DNA of 64,000 bases from Paenibacillus radicis (ex Gao et al. 2016) (GTDB lineage Bacteria; Bacillota; Bacilli; Paenibacillales; Paenibacillaceae). Below the pieces are notes generated by a model, which made no database searches, was not told the origin of the DNA, and saw only the letters and a program-made list of their open reading frames with translations. The DNA lies in contig NZ_BMHY01000008.1 in NCBI RefSeq assembly GCF_014641555.1, forward strand, positions 212,939 through 276,938, given 5' to 3'. A program made the translations under genes and the position numbers. Shown piece by piece: positions 19,050-27,633 of the stretch. Positions within the stretch are counted from its first letter, which is position 1; every line of letters starts with the position of its first letter.

Positions 19050-19085
19050 CATATATCGATTTGATATATCAATTTGATATATGTA
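19050..19085. promoter_or_regulatory. Palindromic PadR operator candidate
   Basis: The run contains the perfect palindrome TGATATATCA (19062-19071) flanked by two further ATATAT half-sites with matching TCGATTTGATATA and CAATTTGATATA contexts. The half-sites are spaced about one helical turn apart, directly upstream of the padR start. PadR proteins typically bind such AT-rich dyads. Confidence 0.6.
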
Positions 19086-19184
19086 ATTTAGCATTTTTTG
19101 GATTTGTCGTCAACGGTTTTTTTGGAAATCGTCTTAAATCGGCGCCGGCGGCATAAATTGGCTAAAAAAGGAGAGTGAGCGTTA

Positions 19185-19532
19185 GTGGACAAGGCCGTGA
19201 GGCGGTATTATCAGTTGAAGCAAAAGCAAAAAGAGCTGGAGCAGGAGCTCGGCGAGCTGCGGGCCGAAATATTGAATCATTGCGAAGAGCAGCAATTATC
19301 CGAGCTGGAGACGAAGGGCTATCGGGTGAAGCTCGTCTTGCAGGAGCGGAAGGAATATGACGACGATAAGCTGTATGAGGCACTCCCCGATCCGGAAGTC
19401 TGGCGCCTGCTATCGAAGGCCGATGCCTCCAAGGTCGCGAGTCTTGTAAAGCTGAACGTCGTTCCCGAGGAAAGGCTTAAAGACACCTATTCGTTGAAGC
19501 GCGTATCACTGCTGCATGTAGACAAGAAATAA
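19185..19532 (+). CDS. Hypothetical coiled-coil protein
   Basis: 115 residues, GTG start behind AGGAGAGTG. Residues 1-40 are a charged coiled coil (QLKQKQKELEQELGELRAEI), followed by a small mixed domain with an Arg/Lys-rich strand (VKLVLQERKEYDDDKLYEAL). I do not recognise the family. It stands alone, divergent from the PadR/CPBP unit, and ends at a bidirectional terminator. Because it shares the promoter region with padR it could be co-regulated; that is inference. Confidence 0.6.
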   Translation: MDKAVRRYYQLKQKQKELEQELGELRAEILNHCEEQQLSELETKGYRVKLVLQERKEYDDDKLYEALPDPEVWRLLSKADASKVASLVKLNVVPEERLKDTYSLKRVSLLHVDKK

Positions 19533-19541
19533 TGCCCATAG

Positions 19542-19595
19542 CAAAGCCCCTTTTTCAGGTGTAGGACTTGCTCTGCCGAAAAAGGGGCTTTATTC
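19542..19595. terminator. Bidirectional terminator between convergent genes
   Basis: The stem AAAGCCCCTTTTTC / GAAAAAGGGGCTTT is flanked by T-rich sequence on both strands and serves the coiled-coil gene and the lactonase-like gene. Confidence 0.8.
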
Positions 19596-19607
19596 ACTTG
19601 TAAGGCA

Positions 19608-20456
19608 TTATTCGTAATAGCCTTCGGTTGATTTACGTAATTGGCTGAATTGATTGCCGTCATGTCCGAACCAAACTTGCGAGCTTGTCCGATGAGCCAG
19701 CGTGCGGATTTTTTCAACCGAATTCCTGTAACCGACGGAGTCATAAATAACCCCTGGCGGTTTAACAGGCGGTCCATAGCTCTCTGCTGTGTAAATCGTA
19801 TCCGAAGCGAGGATAATTCCGCCTGTTTCCGGCATTTCGATATGCAAACCCAGCATGCCCCAAGCGTGACCGCTGCCGCAGTTAATGATTTGGATGCCCT
19901 CAGCCAGATTCAGATGATCTTCATGCCGCTTGACCGTCCTCCATTGCAGCTGGTTCTTGATCCAAGCATCGATGTCTGCCCATACGTAAGCTCCTTCCTT
20001 TTCATTGCGGGCATAGCTTTGCAGCGCACCGTTCAGCTCATCCTCGTGGACGATAATTGTAGCGTTCGTGAACATCTCTAAGCATCCGGCATGATCCATG
20101 TGCAAATGAGAAGCAATGACGTACTTGATTTCTTCAGGCCTTACACGGAGCTGTTCAAGCCGGTTATGCAAGTAACATTCCTCGCCAGCGACCCAAGGGA
20201 ACGATTTCTGGGTGGCTTCGGACCACCGGCCCTCAAAGCCCATCGAATTCGGATTGCAGGCGGTATCGAATAAAATTTTCCCTTCCGGATGGTCGATCAA
20301 TACGGTGTAAATTGGGAATTCTACAAATTCCGCGGGGGCGTTAGGGTTACTTATCGTTGCTGGATTATGCATAGCAATCAGCCAGTTTTTGTCCATGCTC
20401 ATACGCCCGTTGTCCAGCACATACAGCTTTGGACGAGGTTTAATAATCGTTGACAT
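19608..20456 (-). CDS. Metallo-beta-lactamase-fold hydrolase, N-acyl homoserine lactonase-like
   Basis: 282 residues, with the HxHxDH zinc motif in ASHLHMDHAG, downstream His in GSGHAWG and Asp in ILASDTIY, and a terminal His in WFGHDG. The layout, with a long N-terminal strand before the first motif, fits the AttM/AiiA lactonase subgroup rather than glyoxalase II. Such enzymes open homoserine lactones and can quench quorum sensing; related esterases act on other lactones. It is divergent from an HxlR regulator with a dyad between them, so it is likely induced by a small molecule. Confidence 0.8.
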   Translation of the reverse strand: MSTIIKPRPKLYVLDNGRMSMDKNWLIAMHNPATISNPNAPAEFVEFPIYTVLIDHPEGKILFDTACNPNSMGFEGRWSEATQKSFPWVAGEECYLHNRLEQLRVRPEEIKYVIASHLHMDHAGCLEMFTNATIIVHEDELNGALQSYARNEKEGAYVWADIDAWIKNQLQWRTVKRHEDHLNLAEGIQIINCGSGHAWGMLGLHIEMPETGGIILASDTIYTAESYGPPVKPPGVIYDSVGYRNSVEKIRTLAHRTSSQVWFGHDGNQFSQLRKSTEGYYE

Positions 20457-20529
20457 GCGAAGCGGCCTCCCTTGTATTTGACGATGATATAGCCATACAA
20501 TAATGCATAAACTAAAACTGCGTAAGTAG

Positions 20530-20562
20530 GCACTTTAAGGTGTACAGGGAACTTTAAAGTGC
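20530..20562. promoter_or_regulatory. Inverted-repeat operator candidate between lactonase and hxlR genes
   Basis: GCACTTTAA (20530-20538) is repeated in inverted orientation as TTTAAAGTGC (20553-20562), and the right half itself contains the palindrome ACTTTAAAGT. It overlaps the sequence just before the regulator's ribosome binding site, a likely site for HxlR autoregulation and control of the divergent gene. Confidence 0.5.
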
Positions 20563-20581
20563 ATAGGAGGGAGAATTGAAA

Positions 20582-20977
20582 ATGACAGCTTCTGCTAAAA
20601 CCAAACAACCCGACATCTCGCTCGCCGTATGCGGCTACAGCAAAGTAATTGAAATTATATCCAATAAATGGACAGCGCTCGTGATCTATGCCATAGAAAA
20701 CGGAAGTATACGTTACGGTGAAATCGAGAGAAGAATTGCAGGTATTTCCAAAAAAATGCTGACGCAAACGCTGCGAAAGCTTGAGCGTGATGGCATTGTT
20801 CAGCGTCATATTACGCCGTCCGTGCCCCCGATGGTCGAATATTCGCTTACGCTTCTAGGCCAGACTTTGCTGCGCCCGATGAGGGAGCTGCGGCAATGGG
20901 GAAGAGACAATTATATGCATGTCGAGGCGGCAAGAATGCAGTATGATTTTACGTACAACAAAGATTCTATGGATTAG
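20582..20977 (+). CDS. HxlR-family transcriptional regulator
   Basis: 131 residues: a single HxlR winged-helix domain (ISNKWTALVIYAI, then YGEIERRIAGISKKMLTQTLRKLERDGI). The characteristic Cys occurs early (AVCGYSKVIE). HxlR proteins commonly sense aldehydes, oxidants or other electrophiles through Cys. An in-frame TTG two codons earlier lies close behind AGGAGGG; the ATG was preferred but either is possible. It is divergent from the lactonase-like gene. Confidence 0.85.
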   Translation: MTASAKTKQPDISLAVCGYSKVIEIISNKWTALVIYAIENGSIRYGEIERRIAGISKKMLTQTLRKLERDGIVQRHITPSVPPMVEYSLTLLGQTLLRPMRELRQWGRDNYMHVEAARMQYDFTYNKDSMD

Positions 20978-21051
20978 CGGTAATGAAGGGAGTCGCATTC
21001 ATATCTGGTTGAATGCGATTCCAACCGTGGAGGAAAAAGTAAAAAATCCCC

Positions 21052-21081
21052 TTGTCAATCGAACAGAATTCATATTATAAT
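21052..21081 (+). promoter_or_regulatory. Sigma-A promoter of the LacI-controlled importer operon
   Basis: TTGTCA, 18-bp spacer, TATAAT. The predicted transcription start falls inside operator O1. Confidence 0.7.
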
Positions 21082-21088
21082 GATCACA

Positions 21089-21108
21089 AAGTTTAACCGC
21101 TTTAACTT
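21089..21108. promoter_or_regulatory. Operator O1 for the LacI-type regulator
   Basis: AAGTTTAACCGCTTTAACTT. Its reverse complement equals operator O2 except for one base at the centre. It covers the predicted transcription start, so binding would block initiation. Confidence 0.65.
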
Positions 21109-21119
21109 TCGCGAAAGTT
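21104..21119. promoter_or_regulatory. Perfect 16-bp palindrome AACTTTCGCGAAAGTT
   Basis: This overlaps the right end of O1. It has a CG centre like LacI-family sites but different flanks; it may be a second regulator's site or an accessory site. Confidence 0.45.
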
Positions 21120-21178
21120 AGAACATTGCAGTAACCGTATTCATAATCGAAGAAATTGGTATTATTTTTTTATTCTAT

Positions 21179-21198
21179 AAGTTAAAGCGCTTAAACTT
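21179..21198. promoter_or_regulatory. Operator O2 for the LacI-type regulator
   Basis: AAGTTAAAGCGCTTAAACTT, a near-perfect dyad centred on GCGC, 90 bp centre to centre from O1 in the untranslated leader. Two sites allow a DNA loop. Confidence 0.65.
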
Positions 21199-21246
21199 AT
21201 GGGATAAAGCAGGACACCTACCCGTACGAAGAAGGGGGACCCTTGA

Positions 21247-22143
21247 GTGAGGTCAACGAAAGAAAGCCGGCGTGAGGGAAGGAATTTTTATTTTTTCATT
21301 TCACCATGGTTAATTGGATTTGTCTTATTTGCACTATTCCCGGTCATGGCTTCTCTTTACTACAGCTTCACGGAATATGATATCATCCACGCGCCGAAGT
21401 TTATCGGAGCAGGCAACTATCAGGAGCTTTTCCAAGACGAGCAGTTCTGGAATTCGATCAAGGTAACGTTGAAGTACACGTTCATCAGCGTACCGTTAAC
21501 ACTTCTGCTTTCTTTGTTTTTCGCGATTCTAATCAATCAGAAAATTCCATTTCGCGGTTTTTTCCGGACGGCGATGTACTTTCCGAGCATGATTTCCGGT
21601 GTATCCATGGCATTGCTGTGGTTCTGGGTATTTAATCCGCAAGCCGGGCTGTTCAACTACGTGCTTTCTATTTTCGGAGTAGAGCCAATCGCTTGGTTTC
21701 TCGATGAGAATTATGCCATTTGGGCGCTGATCATCATGTCGTTCTGGGGAATGGGAGCAGGCATGCTTATTTTCCTGGCCGGACTGCAGGGTGTACCAAG
21801 CAGCTTGCTGGAGGCTGCAAAACTGGATGGCGCAGGACGGCTTCGTTCCTTCTGGAACGTAACGCTGCCGCTGATCTCGCCGGTATTTCTGTTTCAGCTC
21901 ATTATGGGCTTGATCGAATCCTTCCAAGTGTTTACGCAAGCGTACACGATTACACAAGGCGGTCCGAACTACTCGACTTGGTTCTACGTTTATAACATCT
22001 ACGTCAATGCGTTCAAAAACTTCCGTTACGGCTATGCATCGGCGATGTCGTGGATTCTTCTGATCGCGGTCATGATTATAACTTACGCCATTATGAAGCT
22101 GTCGAACCGTTACGTTTACTACGAAGGAGGGAGCGAACGATGA
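21247..22143 (+). CDS. Sugar ABC transporter permease, MalF/UgpA type
   Basis: 298 residues with six predicted helices; the EAA loop reads LEAAKLDGAGRLRSFWNVTL. A GTG start follows GAAGGGGGA. The next permease starts inside its stop (ATGA overlap), so translation is coupled. First gene of the permease-permease-lipoprotein operon controlled by O1/O2. No ATPase or enzyme gene accompanies it, so the substrate cannot be inferred beyond a sugar or polyol. Confidence 0.9.
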   Translation: MRSTKESRREGRNFYFFISPWLIGFVLFALFPVMASLYYSFTEYDIIHAPKFIGAGNYQELFQDEQFWNSIKVTLKYTFISVPLTLLLSLFFAILINQKIPFRGFFRTAMYFPSMISGVSMALLWFWVFNPQAGLFNYVLSIFGVEPIAWFLDENYAIWALIIMSFWGMGAGMLIFLAGLQGVPSSLLEAAKLDGAGRLRSFWNVTLPLISPVFLFQLIMGLIESFQVFTQAYTITQGGPNYSTWFYVYNIYVNAFKNFRYGYASAMSWILLIAVMIITYAIMKLSNRYVYYEGGSER

Positions 22144-23012
22144 GCCAGCCTGCATACGCCGGTCAACCGAAGAAAAAAACAAAACTCGACATCGCCCCGA
22201 TTATCGGGTTCATTATTTTGTTAGCTGTTACGATCGCCATGATCTTGCCTTTTGGCTTTATGATATCGACCTCATTGAAGACGACGAAGGAAATGCTCGT
22301 CTTTCCTCCGACCGTTATTCCGGAGCAATTCGCTTGGGGAAATTTCAAAGAGCTGTTCATTAATGACGAGATTAAATTCGGCAGGCAGTATGGCAACAGT
22401 CTGATCGTTTCTATTGCTACTGTTATCGGTACGGTGCTTTCCTCTTCCTTCGTCGCATTTGGCTTCGCCAGATACCGGGCTAAAGGAAGCCAGCTGATGT
22501 TCATGCTGGTGCTGGGCACGCTTATGCTGCCTTATCCGGCGATTATGATTCCGCAATTTTTGCTATTTACGAAGCTGGGGCTTCATGACTCGCTTCTCCC
22601 ATTAATACTGCCAGCGTTTTTCGGTTCCGCTTACATGATCTTTTTGCTGCGGCAGTTTTTCTCCAATCTTCCCAATGAGATTTATGATGCGGGAAGAATC
22701 GACGGCTGCCGGGAGATCGGCCTGTATTGGAAGCTGACGCTTCCGCTCGCAGGTCCAGTGCTTGCTACGGTTGCGATCTTTTCCTTTATCTGGAGCTGGA
22801 ATGATTTGCTTGCACCGGTTCTTTATCTGGATTCGCAGGAAAACTTCACCCTTCCGATCGGGATGGCAGCCATGCTGTCGTCGAAGTTCCGGATTGCGCC
22901 TTGGAACCTGATGATGGCAGCCTCATTGCTGTCGGTTCTTCCGATTGTTGCGTTGTTCGCCGTCGCGCAAAAACGTTTTGTCGAAGGCATCGTGCTGACT
23001 GGCATCAAGTAA
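22140..23012 (+). CDS. Sugar ABC transporter permease, MalG/UgpE type
   Basis: 290 residues; the ATG behind GGAGGGAG overlaps the previous stop and was chosen over a longer frame lacking a ribosome binding site. EAA region: YDAGRIDGCREIGLYWKLTL. The C-terminus FVEGIVLTGIK is characteristic. It forms the heterodimeric channel with the preceding permease. In the EAA loop the usual second Ala is followed by GR in place of a small acidic residue, a mild deviation. Confidence 0.9.
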   Translation: MSQPAYAGQPKKKTKLDIAPIIGFIILLAVTIAMILPFGFMISTSLKTTKEMLVFPPTVIPEQFAWGNFKELFINDEIKFGRQYGNSLIVSIATVIGTVLSSSFVAFGFARYRAKGSQLMFMLVLGTLMLPYPAIMIPQFLLFTKLGLHDSLLPLILPAFFGSAYMIFLLRQFFSNLPNEIYDAGRIDGCREIGLYWKLTLPLAGPVLATVAIFSFIWSWNDLLAPVLYLDSQENFTLPIGMAAMLSSKFRIAPWNLMMAASLLSVLPIVALFAVAQKRFVEGIVLTGIK

Positions 23013-23059
23013 AGTCCACATAGAGCTTTAAGCCAATTAAAAAACAAGGGGGATACACA

Positions 23060-24403
23060 ATGAACAAGAACAAAGGCAAGCTGTTGCTCGGTCTCATTCT
23101 CGTATTTTCGATGGTCATGTCCGCATGTACAGGCGGCGGCAAGGATGGCGGCAAAGACGGAGACATCGTGACGATTACGCATTACACAATCGATTCGCCG
23201 GACCGCACATTCGTGGAAAAGCTGATTCCAGACTTCGAGGCGAAGCACCCGAATATTAAGGTCAAAGTAACGAAAGCGCCTTACGAGCAATTCGACTCGA
23301 AGCTTCAATCGGCCATCGCAGCTAAAAACGCGCCTGACGTTACTTCGCACTGGGGCTATGGCGGCTTCATGGAATATTACAACAAAGGCATGCTGATGGA
23401 TCTGTCGCCTTACCTGACGGACTTCAAAGCATCCGACTACAACATCCCGGAAGACGTTATGAACATTTACAAAGTAGACGGCAAAACATACGGCATTCCG
23501 GTCAACAGCTATGTAACCGTGATGCTCTATAATAAAGATTTGTTCGATAAAGCCGGCCTTCCGTATCCGCCATCGGATTACGAGGACAAAAGCTGGACAT
23601 TCGACAAAATGGTGGAGTACGCAAAAGCGTTGACGGTAGACTCCAAAAACTTGAACGAAGCGCAATACGGCGTTGACTTCGGCTTTGGCGAACGCGATCA
23701 ACGGCCGCAATACTTCGGCGGCAACGTCTATTCCGAGGATACATGGACGAATGGCGGCAAGCCTTCCGAGATTAATCTGACGAAACCGGAAGTTGTGGAA
23801 GCGTTCAAGAAGGTTTACGGCCTTATCTATGATCAAAAGGTTTCCCCGACACCTGCATTCTCGAAATCGGTATCCGGACAATTCGGCGATCCGTTCCTTT
23901 CCGGCAAAATCGGCATGTCCGTAGTTGGCTCGTGGAGCTTGGCTGCTTCCAGCGATTTCAGCTTCAACGTAGGCGTAGCTGCGGTGCCGCAAGGCCCGAA
24001 CGAGAAAGTAAGAAGCGTTCTCTATGTCGATCCATTGTTCGTTCTGAAAGATTCCAAGCATCCGAAAGAGGCGCTGGAGTGGATTGAATATTTGGTTACG
24101 GCAGAAGTGCAAGAGAAGTCCATCGAGCTTAGCGGCGGCAACCCGCCGGTCAACCAGCAAGCGGCTGAGAAATATTACAGCAACTTCGAAGGCATTGATC
24201 CGGAGCAAATCAAGCAAGTATTCGACGGCGCTTATAAATACGGATTTGAATCTTACAACCATCTGATCTCCAACTATTCGCAAATCAACGAGTTGTTCAT
24301 CAACGAGCTGGCTAGCGTGGAGAATGGAGATAAGAAGGTAGAAGATGCATTGCCGGCTATTGAGACGAAGCTTAAAGCACTGCTTGAGCGCTTGAACAAA
24401 TAA
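23060..24403 (+). CDS. Sugar-binding lipoprotein of ABC transporter
   Basis: 447 residues, family 1 solute-binding protein. The lipobox Cys23 is in VMSAC and the mature protein begins TGGGKDGGKDG. The domain has the usual ITHYTIDSPDR start and ends in ALLERLNK. It delivers sugar to the two upstream permeases. AAGGGGG precedes the ATG. The gene is followed after about 125 bp by the lacI-type gene. Substrate unknown. Confidence 0.9.
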   Translation: MNKNKGKLLLGLILVFSMVMSACTGGGKDGGKDGDIVTITHYTIDSPDRTFVEKLIPDFEAKHPNIKVKVTKAPYEQFDSKLQSAIAAKNAPDVTSHWGYGGFMEYYNKGMLMDLSPYLTDFKASDYNIPEDVMNIYKVDGKTYGIPVNSYVTVMLYNKDLFDKAGLPYPPSDYEDKSWTFDKMVEYAKALTVDSKNLNEAQYGVDFGFGERDQRPQYFGGNVYSEDTWTNGGKPSEINLTKPEVVEAFKKVYGLIYDQKVSPTPAFSKSVSGQFGDPFLSGKIGMSVVGSWSLAASSDFSFNVGVAAVPQGPNEKVRSVLYVDPLFVLKDSKHPKEALEWIEYLVTAEVQEKSIELSGGNPPVNQQAAEKYYSNFEGIDPEQIKQVFDGAYKYGFESYNHLISNYSQINELFINELASVENGDKKVEDALPAIETKLKALLERLNK

Positions 24404-24528
24404 CGCAAGTCGAAATCGGGGGAGAAACGGGGTTTAATCCGGGTCTCTCCCGTCCTTGCCTATTTGCTGTTTTGGCTCAAATATGGTATTCGTTAATAAA
24501 TACTTTTTTTATTACAGGAGCTAAAACG

Positions 24529-25524
24529 ATGAAAGTCAGTATCTTTGATGTAGCCAAAAAGTCGGGCTTGTCGGTCGTAACGGTATCAAGAGTGCTGAAT
24601 AATTCGTCTTCGGTTCGTCAGAAAAATAAAGAGAAAGTGCTGCAAGCGATGCGGGAGCTTGACTATCATCCCAACGCCTCCGCCCGAAGCCTTGCGCGGG
24701 GCAAGACGGGAATCATCGGTCTGACGCTGACGACGCTGCATGACTCTTTCTTCGATGCAGTCGTCAATGAAATTAATGACAGGCTGGCTGAGCATGGCTA
24801 TTATTTGGCGCTATCGATTTCGAAGAGCTATGAGGATGCTTTTCACCGCTCCTTGTTTCAAGAGGATCGCGTAGACGGCGTCATCCTGCTCTCGCCATTT
24901 GATGAAGACGAATACGTAAGCGAGCTTAAGAAGAAGCAAATTCCGTTCATCATGATCGATAATTCGAAAAAAAATCCGCAAGTTACTTCTATTATCGTTG
25001 ATAATTTCAGAGGCGGCTACGAGGCGACCAAGCACTTGATAGAGCTGGGTCATACGGAGATTGCCCATATTGCCGGGCCGGATCATTTCCTCAGCAGTAG
25101 GGAGCGGGAGCGCGGGTTTAAAGCTGCGCTGGAGGAAGCGGGCCTGCAGCCTTATTGCATAGAGCGCGGCACCTTCGAAATCTCGACCGGCTATCATATC
25201 ACCAAGGATTGGATTGCCTCCGGTAAGCTGCCTCCTGCTGTCTTCGCAGGAGATGATAACATTGCACTCGGCATCATGGATGCCTGTCTCAACGAAGGCG
25301 TACGCATTCCGCGCGACATCTCGGTCGTGGGCTTCGACGATCAAATTCTAGCCTCCGAATTTCGTCCGCTGCTGACGACAATCAGACAGCCTGCGGACAA
25401 AATCGGCGCGATGGGCGTGGAACTGCTGCTTGCGGCAATCTCCAACACCAGCACGCGGAATGCGACGGTACAGATTGAGCCGGAGCTAATTGTCCGGGAA
25501 TCGACAGCGCCGCCGCAAAAATAA
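24529..25524 (+). CDS. LacI/GalR-family transcriptional regulator
   Basis: 331 residues: an N-terminal LacI helix-turn-helix (IFDVAKKSGLSVVTVSRVLNN, with hinge SARSLARGKTG) and a periplasmic-binding-like effector domain (IIGLTLTTLHDSFFDAVV, ending in VGFDDQILASEFRP). The start with ACAGGAG upstream was preferred to a longer frame that would add 19 residues before the HTH. It is the only DNA-binding protein of the importer cluster, so O1/O2 upstream of the permeases are its most likely targets; the effector sugar is unknown. Confidence 0.9.
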   Translation: MKVSIFDVAKKSGLSVVTVSRVLNNSSSVRQKNKEKVLQAMRELDYHPNASARSLARGKTGIIGLTLTTLHDSFFDAVVNEINDRLAEHGYYLALSISKSYEDAFHRSLFQEDRVDGVILLSPFDEDEYVSELKKKQIPFIMIDNSKKNPQVTSIIVDNFRGGYEATKHLIELGHTEIAHIAGPDHFLSSRERERGFKAALEEAGLQPYCIERGTFEISTGYHITKDWIASGKLPPAVFAGDDNIALGIMDACLNEGVRIPRDISVVGFDDQILASEFRPLLTTIRQPADKIGAMGVELLLAAISNTSTRNATVQIEPELIVRESTAPPQK

Positions 25525-25556
25525 CTGCATCATCGTTTCGTTATATGTTTGTATAA

Positions 25557-25591
25557 GAGTTCCAGCCGCTTAGCGGCTGGAACTTTTTTTG
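25557..25591 (+). terminator. Rho-independent terminator after the LacI-type gene
   Basis: The perfect stem AGTTCCAGCCGC / GGCTGGAACT with loop TTAGC and a T7 tail. Confidence 0.9.
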
Positions 25592-25738
25592 CGTTCTGCT
25601 CAGTTTTGCAACAGCGTGCACAAGGTAGTCAATTTTTTTTCGAATTGGTCAAATCCGTTTCTTCCGGGAGCCGCTCTGAAACGGTTAAATAAGAAGTAGA
25701 AACGTTAGATACCAGCTTAGATGAAGAGGTGACTACAC

Positions 25739-26662
25739 ATGCAAGGAAACGAAGTTCAGCAGCAGCAGGCGCTGCCTAAGCTGAAGCGCAAGCAGCGGGA
25801 GGAAATCGCCGGCTATTTGCTGGCGGGGCCTATGCTGCTCGGATTGTTTATTTTCACCGTTATCCCGACGCTCATCTCCTTGGTGCTCAGCTTCACGGAA
25901 TGGAGCTTTATCGCCGATCTTCAGAAGATGAAGTTTGTCGGCTTGAACAACTTCAAGCAGCTGTTCGATGATCAGGTATTTCTAACCTCGATGAGAAACA
26001 ACTTGATTTTGCTGCTTGTCGTTCCGGTTCAATTGATCGTCTCGCTCGTGCTCGCCGTCGTCATTGAACGGTACGTGTATGGCAAAGGTTTATTTAAAGT
26101 GATGTTTTTCATGCCGTACATTTCAAGTATGGTTGCCGTCGCGATTGTGTTCCAGCTGCTGTTTCACCCGTCCTACGGTCCGGTGAATGAGACGCTTCGC
26201 TCGCTGGGCATCGCCAATCCGCCAAAGTGGCTTGCCGATCTTCATTACGCGCTGCCTTCGGTCATGATTATTCTGATCTGGGTCGGCATCGGCTTCTGTA
26301 TGGTCGTCTATATGGCGGCGCTTAACGCCATTCCGAAGGATCTCTATGAATCGGCCGATATCGACGGGGCTGGCGTATGGACGAGATTCCGGCGCATTAC
26401 GCTGCCGCTTGTAACGCCAACAACCTTCTTCCTGCTCGTTACCGGGCTAATCAGCTCTTTCAAATCGTTTGACGTCATTAAGGTGCTGACGGAAGGCGGG
26501 CCATCCTATTCTACCTCGGTCGTCACCTACTATTTGTACACGACGGCATTTGAGAATTTAAAGACGGGCTATGCCTCTTCCATCGCCTGGATGCTGTTCG
26601 GCTGCGTGCTGCTCATTACGCTCATCCAGCTGTACGGTCAGAAGAAGTGGGTTCACTATTAA
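25739..26662 (+). CDS. Sugar ABC transporter permease (third importer), MalF type
   Basis: 307 residues, a Lys-rich N-terminus then six helices; the EAA loop is YESADIDGAGVWTRFRRITL. It is about 210 bp downstream of the terminator, with a GAAGAGGTGA site before the ATG. The second permease follows after 16 bp. Belongs to a third ATPase-less importer. Substrate unknown; the kinase/regulator pair downstream is the likely control. Confidence 0.9.
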   Translation: MQGNEVQQQQALPKLKRKQREEIAGYLLAGPMLLGLFIFTVIPTLISLVLSFTEWSFIADLQKMKFVGLNNFKQLFDDQVFLTSMRNNLILLLVVPVQLIVSLVLAVVIERYVYGKGLFKVMFFMPYISSMVAVAIVFQLLFHPSYGPVNETLRSLGIANPPKWLADLHYALPSVMIILIWVGIGFCMVVYMAALNAIPKDLYESADIDGAGVWTRFRRITLPLVTPTTFFLLVTGLISSFKSFDVIKVLTEGGPSYSTSVVTYYLYTTAFENLKTGYASSIAWMLFGCVLLITLIQLYGQKKWVHY

Positions 26663-26678
26663 GTACGGGGGACTGAAT

Positions 26679-27530
26679 ATGCCATCAACCATGAATGCGC
26701 GAATGAGAAGAAGGATAGGAAAAGCGGCGGTCACACTAGTTATGCTGATGCTTGGGATTGGCTTCCTGCTGCCCTTCATCTGGATGATTTCGGCCTCCGT
26801 AAAGCCCGAAATCGATGTATTTAAATACCCGATTCAATGGATTCCAACGAATTGGCAGTTTTTCGAAAATTATAGGGAGGTATGGGTTGGCGATCATCCA
26901 TTTGCCCTGTATTATTGGAATTCGATCAAGGTGAGTATCGTGACGACAATCGTATCGGTGTTTGTGTCCGCGATGGCCGCCTTTGCATTCTCCCATGTCG
27001 AGTTCCGCGGAAGAAAGCTGCTGTTCGGAGTCGTGCTGATGACGTTCATGGTGCCAAGCTACTCCATCATGGTGCCTCAATTTATGATCTTCCGCTGGCT
27101 GGATCTATTCGACAGCCATCTGGGACTTATTATGCTCGGCTCCTTCAGCGCGCTGGGAACCTTCATGCTGCGTCAATTTTTTATGGGGCTGCATAAGGAT
27201 TACCTGGATGCCGCATTTATTGACGGGGCAGGCACGTTTAGGACGTTTGTCCGCATAGCGCTTCCGCTCGTTCAGCCGGCACTGGCGACCTACGCGATCC
27301 TGCGGTTTATCTGGACCTGGAACGACTATGCCAACCCGCTAATTTTTCTAAGAAGCGACCGGCTGATGACTGTCCAGATCGGCATTCAGAAGTTTGCATC
27401 GGAGAGCGGAGCCTTCTATTCTTTAATTATGGCAGGCACCGTTTCGGCGATACTGCCGCTGCTTATTATCTTTATTTTCGGACAGAAGCAAGTCATTGAA
27501 GGAATTGCCCTTGGCGGCGTGAAAGGGTAA
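26679..27530 (+). CDS. Sugar ABC transporter permease (third importer), MalG type
   Basis: 283 residues. A longer frame exists but overlaps the upstream permease and begins with a non-membrane, Cys-rich stretch; the ATG behind ACGGGGGA is chosen. EAA loop: LDAAFIDGAGTFRTFVRIAL. The C-terminal EGIALGGVKG is typical. It pairs with the previous permease and precedes the lipoprotein gene by about 100 bp. Confidence 0.9.
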   Translation: MPSTMNARMRRRIGKAAVTLVMLMLGIGFLLPFIWMISASVKPEIDVFKYPIQWIPTNWQFFENYREVWVGDHPFALYYWNSIKVSIVTTIVSVFVSAMAAFAFSHVEFRGRKLLFGVVLMTFMVPSYSIMVPQFMIFRWLDLFDSHLGLIMLGSFSALGTFMLRQFFMGLHKDYLDAAFIDGAGTFRTFVRIALPLVQPALATYAILRFIWTWNDYANPLIFLRSDRLMTVQIGIQKFASESGAFYSLIMAGTVSAILPLLIIFIFGQKQVIEGIALGGVKG

Positions 27531-27633
27531 AAATAGTTTCGAATCGGTAAAAATCGTTACTGTGAGCGCCAAAACCGGAATGGTAAGTTTAAATAGCAAA
27601 TGAAACCGCTTTATTATAAAGGGAGGCATACAG

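Noticed and set aside
20989..21022. Hairpin GTCGCATTCA / TGAATGCGAT after the HxlR gene
   Set aside because: No T-run follows, so it was not called a terminator.
22823..24283. 486-codon minus-strand frame under the binding protein
   Set aside because: Shadow frame; composition follows the plus-strand codon pattern.
24486..24503. Weak dyad GTATT...AATAC before the LacI-type gene
   Set aside because: Only five-base arms; does not match O1/O2, so not called an operator.
27601..27614. cre-like site TGAAACCGCTTTAT before the third binding-protein gene
   Set aside because: Two mismatches at the conserved CA end; no support beyond resemblance.
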